Below, piece after piece: positions 21,765 through 29,084 of a DNA stretch of 41,458 nucleotides (the first letter of the stretch is position 1; every line of letters begins with the position of its first letter). Under the pieces are notes generated by a model, which saw only the letters and a program-made list of their open reading frames with translations, ran no database searches and was not told the origin of the DNA. The position numbers and the translations under genes were made by a program. Origin of the DNA: a virus; IMG/VR virus record IMGVR_UViG_3300049783_000837, positions 1-41,458 of that record; one strand, given 5' to 3'.

Positions 21765-22148
21765 ATGAATAAACTAGAAAATTTAATAGCAAAACACGCT
21801 GAGTATTCAGACTTAAAAAATGACTACAAAAGAAAAATTGGCGTTGAATTATCAAATCATAAATACAGCGAAGAATTTGAAGATATTCTTTACGGAGAAA
21901 ACGCATTATCAAATGATGATGTTGTTTATGGTACTTGCGGAAATCACGCATATAAAGCAGTAAAGATATTAAACGCTGAAAATGATGGTGGCTATGGATA
22001 TGATGAAGTGCTCCATATGTACGGCTGTTCTAACTGTATTACAGCAAGAGTTTTTAAAATAGAAATGGGATTTGTCGGCATTAAGTTAGGGCAAATCAGA
22101 GGCGCTATAACTCGCGTTGGACGTAAAATCAACAACAAGGATAAGTAA
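21765..22148 (+). CDS. Hypothetical protein with Cys pairs
   Basis: 127 aa. N-terminal helical part, C-terminal GTCGNHAYKAVKIL and YGCSNCITARVFKIEMGF: C-x2-C and a His suggest a metal site. Same GGATAAGTAAG junction upstream. No family recognised. Confidence 0.6.
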   Translation: MNKLENLIAKHAEYSDLKNDYKRKIGVELSNHKYSEEFEDILYGENALSNDDVVYGTCGNHAYKAVKILNAENDGGYGYDEVLHMYGCSNCITARVFKIEMGFVGIKLGQIRGAITRVGRKINNKDK

Positions 22149-22149
22149 T

Positions 22150-22185
22150 ATGAATAAAATAATTATAATTAAGGATGAGAAATGA
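22150..22185 (+). CDS. Possible 11-aa leader peptide before the methyltransferase
   Basis: MNKIIIIKDEK, behind GGATAAGTAA, with a stop that overlaps the methyltransferase ATG (ATGA). Either a coupling peptide or the remnant of a deleted gene, since the same start context precedes the two genes before it. Confidence 0.3.
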   Translation: MNKIIIIKDEK

Positions 22186-23426
22186 ATACTTTAAGTTTGT
22201 TCAACGGTATGAGTTTTTGCTCAATGGCTTTGGAGTCGTTAGGTATTAAAGTTAACAAATACTACTCAAGTGAAATTGATAAATACGCTAATCAGGCAAC
22301 AGATGCCATGTTTGGTAAGCCTCTGACATTTATTGAGTGGTGTAAAGAGTTTCACCTAGGTGATGTTGATAATGATTGCGAGGTTATTAATACCAGCGAG
22401 CTTGAGTATATACATGGTGATAATTATGATGCCAATTACCTTTTGCCATTCCTTGAGTCTAAGCCTGTCCACTTGGGTGACATTCTAAATTGGCGCGATT
22501 GGGATATTGATTGGGCTAGTATTGATTTAGTTACCGGTGGATTTCCTTGTCAAGCTTGGTCAATGGCAGGTAAGCAGCTAGGCGATAAAGACGAACGCGG
22601 CATGTTGTTTTGGACGATGTTAGATATTATGAAGCACGTTAAATATCACAATCCGAAAGCTGATTTTTTAATTGAAAACGTGAAGATGAAAAAAGAGTTT
22701 GAGCAATACATTACAACCCATACTGAAAACGCACTTGGTAAAGTACATAAGATTTTAATAAATAGCGCTCTTGTATCTGCTCAGAATCGCAATAGATATT
22801 ACTGGACGAGTTTTCTAGTTACACAACCAGGTGACAAGGGTATCTTACTAAAGGATATTATTGAGTATGAATGCCTAGATACTAACTCTGATGGGTGGCA
22901 TAAATGGTGGATGGATAAGCAAGAGTTTCAAGTTAAAAAGAAATATTCGGCAATATGTAATGATGGTTCAACAGATAAAGCCATCTGCATGACTGCTAGG
23001 CAATACGCCAGCTGGAACGGGAATTTCCTCATAATACAAAAACCTCGAGGTAATAACCCAGGTGGCGAAAGAGCAACAGATGGTAAAACGCCTTGTTTAA
23101 GTGCTAATTCTTGGGAGCATAACAACCACTTAATGATGAAATCTGCTGCTGAAAGAGGTCGTGGTTTTGAGGTTAGAAAAGATGATAAAGCTAATTGCTT
23201 ATTATCTGACGGGCATCAATCAAGGTGGCTTGCTAATGATGGCGCCAAGTATAGAAAGCTAACACCACGCGAATGTTTCAGGCTGCAAACAGTACCGGAA
23301 CACCATATTGATACATTGTTGAGCGCTGGCATTAGTAATACGCAACTTTATAAAATGTGTGGAAACGGGTGGACGATGGAAGTTATCAAGCATATTTTAA
23401 AATCATCAAACTTGATTAAAGACTAA
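22182..23426 (+). CDS. DNA (cytosine-5-)-methyltransferase
   Basis: 414 aa with the ordered motifs of C5 methyltransferases: I LSLFNGMSFCSMAL (4-17), IV GGFPCQAWS (119-127, catalytic Cys), VI ENV (165-167), VIII QNRNRYYW (201-208), IX RKLTPRECFRLQ (about 358-369) and X YKMCGNG (about 390-396). Residues about 215-355 are the target-recognition region. The conserved G-G of motif I is altered (FNGMSFCSMAL in place of F-x-G-x-GG). No restriction partner is near. Likely marks phage DNA against host restriction. Confidence 0.9.
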   Translation: MNTLSLFNGMSFCSMALESLGIKVNKYYSSEIDKYANQATDAMFGKPLTFIEWCKEFHLGDVDNDCEVINTSELEYIHGDNYDANYLLPFLESKPVHLGDILNWRDWDIDWASIDLVTGGFPCQAWSMAGKQLGDKDERGMLFWTMLDIMKHVKYHNPKADFLIENVKMKKEFEQYITTHTENALGKVHKILINSALVSAQNRNRYYWTSFLVTQPGDKGILLKDIIEYECLDTNSDGWHKWWMDKQEFQVKKKYSAICNDGSTDKAICMTARQYASWNGNFLIIQKPRGNNPGGERATDGKTPCLSANSWEHNNHLMMKSAAERGRGFEVRKDDKANCLLSDGHQSRWLANDGAKYRKLTPRECFRLQTVPEHHIDTLLSAGISNTQLYKMCGNGWTMEVIKHILKSSNLIKD

Positions 23427-23441
23427 ATAAATATACCCCAT

Positions 23442-23474
23442 AACTATTAGTTATTATACGCATAGCTAATAGTT
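23442..23474 (+). other. Hairpin 1 of the structured intergenic region
   Basis: AACTATTAG (23442-23450) and CTAATAGTT (23466-23474), nine perfect pairs, 15-base loop, shortly after the methyltransferase stop. No T tract, so not a standard terminator. Confidence 0.5.
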
Positions 23475-23490
23475 TAGTATTGTAATCACT

Positions 23491-23565
23491 AGCAGCACAC
23501 ATAATTATAACCAGTTACTATCTTTGTTATTTTTATAAATCTGATCTAACCGTGTGCTGCTTTTT
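23491..23565 (+). other. Hairpin 2: 10-bp stem with 51-base loop and T tract
   Basis: AGCAGCACAC (23491-23500) pairs perfectly with GTGTGCTGCT (23552-23561), and TTTT follows, then AATTTTT. The loop is AT-rich and far too long for an ordinary terminator. Could be a terminator with a structured loop or the 3' end of a small RNA. Confidence 0.5.
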
Positions 23566-23572
23566 AATTTTT

Positions 23573-23676
23573 ATTGTGAAGTGAGTTAGTAATATCGGGG
23601 TTGATTTCCCGCGCGCTAATAAACGAATAAATCGCGTTTGCCATGGTTGGAGTCCGTGCCTAGCTCATTTCACAAT
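23573..23676 (+). ncRNA. Cloverleaf-like structured RNA candidate
   Basis: The ends 23573-23589 and 23660-23676 pair over 17 bp (two G-U). Inside, three short hairpins can form: 596-599 with 608-611 (CGGG/CCCG, 8-base loop), 621-625 with 635-639 (AAACG/CGTTT; alternative CGCG 612-615 with 633-636), and 642-646 with 654-658 (CATGG/CCGTG, one G-U) whose seven-base loop TTGGAGT is one base from a tRNA T-loop (TTCGAGT). So the fold resembles a tRNA cloverleaf with a very long closing stem and no CCA (numbers are offsets from 23000). It ends about 28 bases before the next gene start (23705), so it may also act as its leader. Drawn by eye; no energy calculation was possible. Confidence 0.5.
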
Positions 23677-23704
23677 GCACATTAACAATTCAAAAGGCAT
23701 TCCA

Positions 23705-23896
23705 ATGAAAGAAATAAAAAATAGTTGTGATGGGTGTTGTGCAGGGATGCCCATAGTAAATGGAATTCACATAAATGAAAAATCTAAGTCTTTATGGTCA
23801 AGAAATCACATGGTTTGCAGTGAGTGGCGGTACGTGAAGGGTGTTAATAAAACAAAGCCAAATATTAAATTTAAACTAAAGGTAAGAATAAAATGA
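23705..23896 (+). CDS. Small Cys-rich protein
   Basis: 63 aa from ATG 23705 with AAAAGG upstream; an ATG at 23675 lies in the RNA stem and has no site. CDGCCAGMPIVNGIH near the start and MVCSEWRY give a set of Cys that could hold a metal. Basic C-terminus. Small proteins with CDGC-x-GMPIVNGIH occur in phages; function unknown. Confidence 0.65.
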   Translation: MKEIKNSCDGCCAGMPIVNGIHINEKSKSLWSRNHMVCSEWRYVKGVNKTKPNIKFKLKVRIK

Positions 23897-24192
23897 AAGC
23901 AAATTACTCAGCATCAACACGCAAAGACTTAGAGCCGCAAACGCCAAATATTATGCCGGTAAGTAGAATTATTGGGCGTATTATGGGGGCGACACGAAGA
24001 AGTAAGATTGCCGTGTTTGAAGCTACCGTGTTTAAAGACGCTAACCCTAAAGCAGGTAAAGCCGCTTATGAGTGCTATCACGCTGATATCTACTACACAG
24101 TAAGGCGCATTAAAAATAAAGATAGACACTATGTAGGCAGCTATTACGGTAGAAAAGGCGCTGAAGCATTTATTGCTCACACTAAGTTATAG
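23893..24192 (+). CDS. Hypothetical basic protein
   Basis: 99 aa, basic (GRIMGATRRSKIAVFEATVF, YYTVRRIKNKDRHYVGSYYGRKGAEAFIAHTKL). ATGA overlap with the previous gene. A nucleic-acid binder is possible from composition only. Confidence 0.6.
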   Translation: MKANYSASTRKDLEPQTPNIMPVSRIIGRIMGATRRSKIAVFEATVFKDANPKAGKAAYECYHADIYYTVRRIKNKDRHYVGSYYGRKGAEAFIAHTKL

Positions 24193-24201
24193 GGGTTTAT
24201 T

Positions 24202-24507
24202 ATGGAAACTAAATTTATAGAAGGTCCGTGGATGGTTACGCCGCAAGGGCCAGCAGATAAAAACGGTATGGGTATTTGCTCAATGTGGGGTGACGGCGAA
24301 GAGGTTGTAGCAAGAATTGCTTTGATTTCTGCTGCTCCTGAGATGTATGCAATGCTACAGGCTCATATTGCAGCATGGGAGAATCTTTACCCGTCTGATG
24401 TCAATGATGTTGATGATATTAATATCGGTGAATTTGAGGCGATACATGGATTTATAAATAAAACAAAATCCCTACTGGCTAAAGTCCGTGGAGAATCAAA
24501 TGAATAA
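24202..24507 (+). CDS. Conserved phage protein of unknown function
   Basis: 101 aa. GPWMVTPQGPADKNG, then ARIALISAAPEMYAMLQAHI is the widespread phage motif (A-RLIaaAPEMyxxL). Well known in many phages and prophages, role not established. AGGGG site upstream. Confidence 0.7.
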   Translation: METKFIEGPWMVTPQGPADKNGMGICSMWGDGEEVVARIALISAAPEMYAMLQAHIAAWENLYPSDVNDVDDINIGEFEAIHGFINKTKSLLAKVRGESNE

Positions 24508-24793
24508 GCGAAGAGTCGAGATAATCAGCGGTATTAAAGCGGAAATTCAGTGTATGGAAGCGTGCTTGAGCCAGGGCTTTACATTGCAAAGCTACATTGA
24601 CACGCAAAAACATTTAGTAGAAATATTGTCGTCGCTTGCTGATGAGTTAAACAAAGCCGTGGTAAACACAACTTTAGAACTGGAATTACTTGCGAGTGTT
24701 AAGCTACTTAATCTTGAAAAAAACTTGATTGAAAATCAGCTAAAAAATGCAAATATTGAAATAGCTAGATTGAAAAAATTAAAAAATGGCTGA
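24500..24793 (+). CDS. Hypothetical helical protein
   Basis: 97 aa from ATG 24500 (GGAG nine bases before it, overlap with the previous stop); a GTG at 24488 would precede the site. Almost all helical with a C-terminal coiled coil ending LKKLKNG. No family recognised. Confidence 0.6.
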   Translation: MNKRRVEIISGIKAEIQCMEACLSQGFTLQSYIDTQKHLVEILSSLADELNKAVVNTTLELELLASVKLLNLEKNLIENQLKNANIEIARLKKLKNG

Positions 24794-25253
24794 GTTTCAA
24801 TTAAATCAAAATAATATCGATGATGCTCACAGTTGGATTATCGAATTATTAAATGACGGGCCATACTGGATTTTAGAAGCTAAAAATCCAGTTATAGGTA
24901 AGTGGTCCATGAGTCGGTTGTTTCATTCATGGTGTGCTACTGCCGGTGAGTGGATGGCTCAAAATGGCTCAACTATGCCGTTATACATGGATAGTAAGGG
25001 CGACTTTCACGGCAAGCGTAAATTTAACGAAGCTGATGCTAAAGAGTTATTTAGCTCTACTTGGTTTACAGATGAAAATGGCGATCGCTTATCATGGGCA
25101 AAGCGCAAAGGTAAAAGCGGCAGAGTAGGCACAAGAGGCGAGCGCTATCATTGTTGTAATATGCTGCAGCATTGGATGATTGAAAGAGGTATTAAGCATT
25201 TGAACCCACGGGATAGTGATTACAGCAAAGCTATGCAAGAGCAAAATAATTAA
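24786..25253 (+). CDS. Conserved phage protein, possibly recombination-related
   Basis: 155 aa. LLNDGPYWILEAK, MSRLFHSWCATAGEWMAQNGSTMPL, FNEADAKELFSSTWF, GDRLSWA, then a basic stretch and HWMIERGIKHLNPRDSDY. Trp-rich. The position among Nin-type genes and RusA resembles NinB-like proteins, but I cannot show NinB homology. Function unassigned. Confidence 0.6.
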   Translation: MAEFQLNQNNIDDAHSWIIELLNDGPYWILEAKNPVIGKWSMSRLFHSWCATAGEWMAQNGSTMPLYMDSKGDFHGKRKFNEADAKELFSSTWFTDENGDRLSWAKRKGKSGRVGTRGERYHCCNMLQHWMIERGIKHLNPRDSDYSKAMQEQNN

Positions 25254-25270
25254 TAAACGGAGTAAATAAG

Positions 25271-25489
25271 ATGAAAATACCTACGCACATAAAAAACTGG
25301 CGATGGTGGTTTGTTTTAATTTTAGTTGTACTGCCAGTGCTAGTGCTTGCATCACCACTTATAGCGCTTGGGGCGCTTGAGTTTTTATTCAGGTTATTAG
25401 CTGACTTTTTTGAAAGAATAAACCCTATATATAACCCATCACCACAGTGGTTAAAAGACATACAAAACTGGGTAGATAAACGCAAATAA
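25271..25489 (+). CDS. Small membrane protein
   Basis: 72 aa. KNWRWWFVLILVVLPVLVLASPLIALGALEFLFRLLADFF is a long hydrophobic stretch, likely a membrane hairpin, followed by an amphipathic soluble tail. GGAG site. Could be an exclusion or envelope-acting protein; unproven. Confidence 0.6.
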   Translation: MKIPTHIKNWRWWFVLILVVLPVLVLASPLIALGALEFLFRLLADFFERINPIYNPSPQWLKDIQNWVDKRK

Positions 25490-25514
25490 TTTAATTAACA
25501 TGAAGGAGTAAATA

Positions 25515-25700
25515 ATGGGAAGGTTAAATAAAAGCTCGCTTAATGTCGGTGTAATCGGTGTAATCGCTTGTATCATATCAAAATCAGCAAGCCCGACAGC
25601 AGGATTAACAGCTCATGATATTTATAATATGAGTCCAAAAAATTCAGCTCGAGGTGGTAGTCGCGGCAAAGGTGGCAAAGTAAAATACCCAAGGCGGTAA
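25515..25700 (+). CDS. Hypothetical protein with basic Gly-rich tail
   Basis: 61 aa: a weakly hydrophobic segment (VGVIGVIACIISKSA) then SARGGSRGKGGKVKYPRR. AAGGAG site and the GGAGTAAATAATG junction. Function unknown. Confidence 0.55.
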   Translation: MGRLNKSSLNVGVIGVIACIISKSASPTAGLTAHDIYNMSPKNSARGGSRGKGGKVKYPRR

Positions 25701-25913
25701 ATGATGAATAATTTTAATGGTTTTTTTTGGGGCTTGATGATTGGCATATCATTCATGGCTTATCTAAATACTAGTGTTATCAATGATACCAAAGATGAAA
25801 AAACACTTATTGAGTTACAGATCGAATCAAAGAAAATTGAAATTAAAATGTTAAAAGGTCAGTGTGCAAGTTTAACTAGTAAGGCGGTAAATGATGGCAA
25901 TGAAGCAAGCTAA
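25701..25913 (+). CDS. Small membrane-anchored coiled-coil protein
   Basis: 70 aa: hydrophobic anchor (FFWGLMIGISFMAYL) then a helical charged tail (KTLIELQIESKKIEIKMLKGQ). Start at ATG 25701 or 25704. Layout resembles a one-pass Rz-like protein, but it is too short to span the periplasm and not in the lysis cassette. Role unknown. Confidence 0.55.
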   Translation: MMNNFNGFFWGLMIGISFMAYLNTSVINDTKDEKTLIELQIESKKIEIKMLKGQCASLTSKAVNDGNEAS

Positions 25914-26274
25914 CTCAGCACAAAAGCAATGGATGAAAGATATAACCAAGTTTGCAGAAACAAATATGTATGTTCTTTATGGTGATGACTACAATAACGA
26001 TTACATACCAATACAGAGACATCATGTTCTAGGGCGTAGCGCTAAGCACAACAAGGTTGCTATAGGTCATTGGTTTATATTACCTGTACCTTACGAGTTA
26101 CACGATCCAAATGAAGACCATGAATTTCACGTAGGTAAGTGTAAGCACTCATTTGTGGAAAGGTACGGCACACAAAGAGAGTTATTTAATGATATGTTTA
26201 CAGTAATGAGGGCGCAAGGTTACGTAGTGCCAAGTCATGAGGTTTACAACGCAATCATGGATACAAGCGCATGA
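25891..26274 (+). CDS. HNH-like/DUF968-type nuclease candidate
   Basis: 127 aa. IPIQRHHVLGRSAKHNKVAIGHWFILPVPYELHD, followed by HEFHVGKCKHSFVERYG. The HH-x-x-GR core and downstream His/Cys set resemble the His-Me finger seen in phage DUF968/Ref-like proteins. Start overlaps the previous gene; AAGG site. Next to RusA, so recombination or end processing is likely. Confidence 0.65.
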   Translation: MMAMKQANSAQKQWMKDITKFAETNMYVLYGDDYNNDYIPIQRHHVLGRSAKHNKVAIGHWFILPVPYELHDPNEDHEFHVGKCKHSFVERYGTQRELFNDMFTVMRAQGYVVPSHEVYNAIMDTSA

Positions 26275-26594
26275 TATTAAACATCAAGCCTCTTTCAGTA
26301 AATAAAGCATGGCAAGGTAGGCGAGTAAAATCTAAAGAATATCGAAAGTACGAGTCGGATATATTAAAACTATTACGTCCAATGAATATTCCTGATGGTC
26401 CGTTAGAGTTATATTTAAAATGGGGCTTTAGCTCTGCTGGAAGTGATTGGGACAACCCAATAAAGCCGTTTCAAGATTGCTTACAGAAAAAGTATAATTT
26501 CAATGACAACCGAGTTGTAAGGGCTGTCACTGAAAAAATAAAAGTAAAGAAAGGTGATGAGTTTATCGAGTTTGAAATTAAGGGGTTAAAATGA
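26271..26594 (+). CDS. rusA: Holliday junction resolvase, RusA family
   Basis: 107 aa. LSVNKAWQGRRVKSKEYRKYE at the start; GSDWDNPIKPFQDCLQ with the catalytic Asp pair (DxDN...K..qD), and NDNRVV after it, are the RusA signature. Resolves branched recombination intermediates before packaging. Overlaps the previous gene by four bases. Confidence 0.9.
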   Translation: MILNIKPLSVNKAWQGRRVKSKEYRKYESDILKLLRPMNIPDGPLELYLKWGFSSAGSDWDNPIKPFQDCLQKKYNFNDNRVVRAVTEKIKVKKGDEFIEFEIKGLK

Positions 26595-26794
26595 CAAAAC
26601 ACGTAATAAAATATGAATATGATGACGGTGTAAAACTGGCTAAACCTACCCTGTGGTGTGGTAGAGAATCATCAGATAGACCCGATTGGTATTTTCAAGA
26701 TGCACAGCATGTGGCGTTAGCTGTTGGTGGTAGTGTGCAGCCCTGTAAAGCTTGCATTAAAGCGATAATCAAACAACTAAGTGAAGAGTTGTAA
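26591..26794 (+). CDS. Hypothetical small Cys protein
   Basis: 67 aa with WCGRESSDRPDWYFQDAQHVALAVGGSVQPCKACIKAI: Cys, His and a C-x2-C suggest zinc binding. ATGA overlap with RusA. No family name recalled. Confidence 0.6.
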   Translation: MTKHVIKYEYDDGVKLAKPTLWCGRESSDRPDWYFQDAQHVALAVGGSVQPCKACIKAIIKQLSEEL

Positions 26795-26817
26795 TTTAAT
26801 ATACAGGAGTAAATAGA

Positions 26818-26916
26818 ATGGCAATATTTTTATATACTATTGCAGTAATCGCTGTTACTGCAATAGTGGTGTTAGCCTGTTACATTCGTTATGTTATGAG
26901 TGTGACAAAGCGCTAG
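26818..26916 (+). CDS. Small single-pass membrane peptide, 32 aa
   Basis: MAIFLYTIAVIAVTAIVVLA..., one transmembrane helix with a basic end. AGGAG site. Last gene of the rightward replication arm; one base separates its stop from the convergent tailspike stop. Confidence 0.6.
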   Translation: MAIFLYTIAVIAVTAIVVLACYIRYVMSVTKR

Positions 26917-26917
26917 T

Positions 26918-29083
26918 TTAAGGTTCAGCTTCCAGCAGTATCACAGGGTTTATAGTTGCTACACTTTTACTTATCTTGAAGCCAAGTCCATCAACACCAT
27001 CAAAATCAGATATCGTCGCTTTAAATAAAGTAGTTCCAGCACTGTCATCTATTCTGATGACAGTAAATGAACCTTGTGTCCCGCCAGAAGTAGCGCCTGT
27101 TGAAGAGTTTATTGCATAATGCTGTACAAAACCGTTACCCAATTTCGCAGCCACGCCGTCGGAAACAGAGTGTTCGTTTGTTCTGAATGCCAAAGTTTTA
27201 AATCTTAACTTTTGCGGTGGAAAGCCTAGGTTGCTATGCTCATAATCCCCTACACCAGTCCCCGCTTGAAAAGACACGATAGCTGCCGAGTTTGATATGT
27301 GTCCTGTGTTACCCTTTACTTTACAATTCGCACCCATTTTTTTAGTTACAGCGCTTTGGTAGTGTATATCGTCACCTGACCCTCCATCAACAAGGTCATT
27401 ATCCAAGATAGATACACTAACACAAGGTGTTGACAATGCTTGATGATATACAACTATAGCATTAACCCCGTTAGCCCCTCCGATTATCGTATTATCAGAA
27501 ATAACTAAGTTTGATACTACGCCCGCAGATGTGTTTGTTACCCCAATTCCCGAAGCAGACCAAGTAACAGAGTAAAACGTATCATCTACTCTGTACCCGT
27601 TGATAGTGTTGTTTGTTATTCTCGTATTTGTTACGTCTAAAGTGCTGATACCTGTACCATCAACATCAGATATTGTATTGTCACAAATTAAATGCCCAGT
27701 TCCTCCAACTTCAATCCCATGCGCACTAATATCTGTCAAGTTTGCCCTTGTTATTGTATTTTCACTTATTATACAGCCACTTGCATTTGTATTCATGAAT
27801 ATTGTAGATTCTCCATTATTATCAAATGTGTTGCCATGAATTAACATGCCTTGTGATGCAGCTTGTATAGCAGACCTGTTGTTGTTGGTAAAGTCTGACG
27901 ATAAAATTTTAGTTCCTTTGCTTTTGGAGCCGTCTGGTATGTATGATTGCGACCAAATAGCGGGTGAAACCCCTGTTGTCTTTCCTAGATTATCAAGCTT
28001 GCATGATTTTATTAATAAATTAAGATTCCCAGCGTCGGTAATGCCAAAATAGTCTGAATTAACAAACTTCACATGCTTTAGGCTAGAGTCTTTAGTTTTT
28101 ATTAAGTCAACTAATCCAGTTGTCCTCCCAGTATTACCATTTCCAGAAATAGTCATTTCTTTTATGTTTATATTTGAATTTCCGTAAGTGTATGCTCCAA
28201 CCGATATAGTCTCATTGATGAACATAGATAAACCAACAGGAAATGCACTTGATAGTATTAGTGTTGTTGCATCTATACCACCACCAACAATGGTTATATT
28301 ATCAGACACTGGTAATCGCGAAGTTATTGTTTTTAATCCTAAACTTGTTTGTAATACCCCACCAGACAATGATTTTAACCTCACCAGTGCGGCATAAAAA
28401 ACTTGTGTTACGTTGGATTCATTACCCGCAACATCACCAAGAGTAGATGAAAAGATGAATGGGCTATCGAATGGCGCTAAACCAATCAAAGACCACTGAT
28501 TACCATTACCATCGTTAAGAAGCGCATCACCTAATTGTGCAGGGGTTTGACTTACTGTTTGGCCTGTAACGCCGTTTTGTTTCCATGGTGCGCCGCCTGC
28601 GCCGCTTGTGGTAAATCCAACCGTATTGACAACAACGTCAGCAGCATAAATAGCTGTGCTTGAAATCAACTCTGTTGTAGTTAGTTGGGCGGCAGAGGTG
28701 GCAGCGTCAACAGCAGAGGCGGCAGCAGCGTTTTTAGCTGTAACACAATCAGCTAGGATGGCCTGAAACTCTATTAATTTAGCATCAGAAACAGGTGTAA
28801 GCGCATTTAATAGCTCGGGTATACTTGTTGCTGTGTTTGTTGCGTTAACTGTAGCTACACCAAGGTTTTTAAATTGCTGTGCTGTACTTGGTTTGTATTC
28901 GACCAATACAAACCCGTATTGCAACTCAATATAGTAATTTCCCAAAGGCGTTATTGTTTCAACAGATACCGCGCCTTTTAATGTTAGACCTGTTGTGCTG
29001 TCGTGTGTAAATCTAATTTGATCACCAACAGAAAGAGAACCGTTCGGATCTTCCAAAGAGCCTTGAAGTGTAATATGTGCCAT
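26918..29083 (-). CDS. Tailspike, right-handed beta-helix
   Basis: 721 aa. N-terminal 1-90 is a small beta domain likely to attach to the tail (MAHITLQGSLEDPNGSL...). An Ala-rich helix follows (about 105-150), then from about 190 many short repeats of the N-x-I-x-x-N-x-I/T type (SDNTIIGG, ISENTITR, ITNNTINGY), the pattern of a pectate-lyase-like parallel beta-helix, to about 600. The last 110 residues are a beta cap (FKATISDFDGVDGLGF). Probably binds and perhaps cleaves surface polysaccharide; catalytic acids cannot be named from sequence. Confidence 0.8.
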   Translation of the reverse strand: MAHITLQGSLEDPNGSLSVGDQIRFTHDSTTGLTLKGAVSVETITPLGNYYIELQYGFVLVEYKPSTAQQFKNLGVATVNATNTATSIPELLNALTPVSDAKLIEFQAILADCVTAKNAAAASAVDAATSAAQLTTTELISSTAIYAADVVVNTVGFTTSGAGGAPWKQNGVTGQTVSQTPAQLGDALLNDGNGNQWSLIGLAPFDSPFIFSSTLGDVAGNESNVTQVFYAALVRLKSLSGGVLQTSLGLKTITSRLPVSDNITIVGGGIDATTLILSSAFPVGLSMFINETISVGAYTYGNSNINIKEMTISGNGNTGRTTGLVDLIKTKDSSLKHVKFVNSDYFGITDAGNLNLLIKSCKLDNLGKTTGVSPAIWSQSYIPDGSKSKGTKILSSDFTNNNRSAIQAASQGMLIHGNTFDNNGESTIFMNTNASGCIISENTITRANLTDISAHGIEVGGTGHLICDNTISDVDGTGISTLDVTNTRITNNTINGYRVDDTFYSVTWSASGIGVTNTSAGVVSNLVISDNTIIGGANGVNAIVVYHQALSTPCVSVSILDNDLVDGGSGDDIHYQSAVTKKMGANCKVKGNTGHISNSAAIVSFQAGTGVGDYEHSNLGFPPQKLRFKTLAFRTNEHSVSDGVAAKLGNGFVQHYAINSSTGATSGGTQGSFTVIRIDDSAGTTLFKATISDFDGVDGLGFKISKSVATINPVILLEAEP

Positions 29084-29084
29084 T

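Noticed and set aside
23573-23676. A standard functional tRNA
   Set aside because: Closing stem far longer than 7 bp, an extra base between T-arm and acceptor, C56 replaced by G, no clear anticodon arm and no CCA; kept only as a tRNA-like candidate.
23675-23704. Upstream ATG at 23675 as start of the small Cys-rich gene
   Set aside because: Lies in the right arm of the RNA stem without a ribosome site; ATG 23705 has AAAAGG at good spacing.
24786-25253. NinB recombination protein
   Set aside because: Position is suggestive but I could not match the NinB motifs.
25701-25913. Rz-type spanin
   Set aside because: Has anchor and helix but is too short to cross the periplasm, has no Rz1 partner in another frame and is far from the lysis genes.
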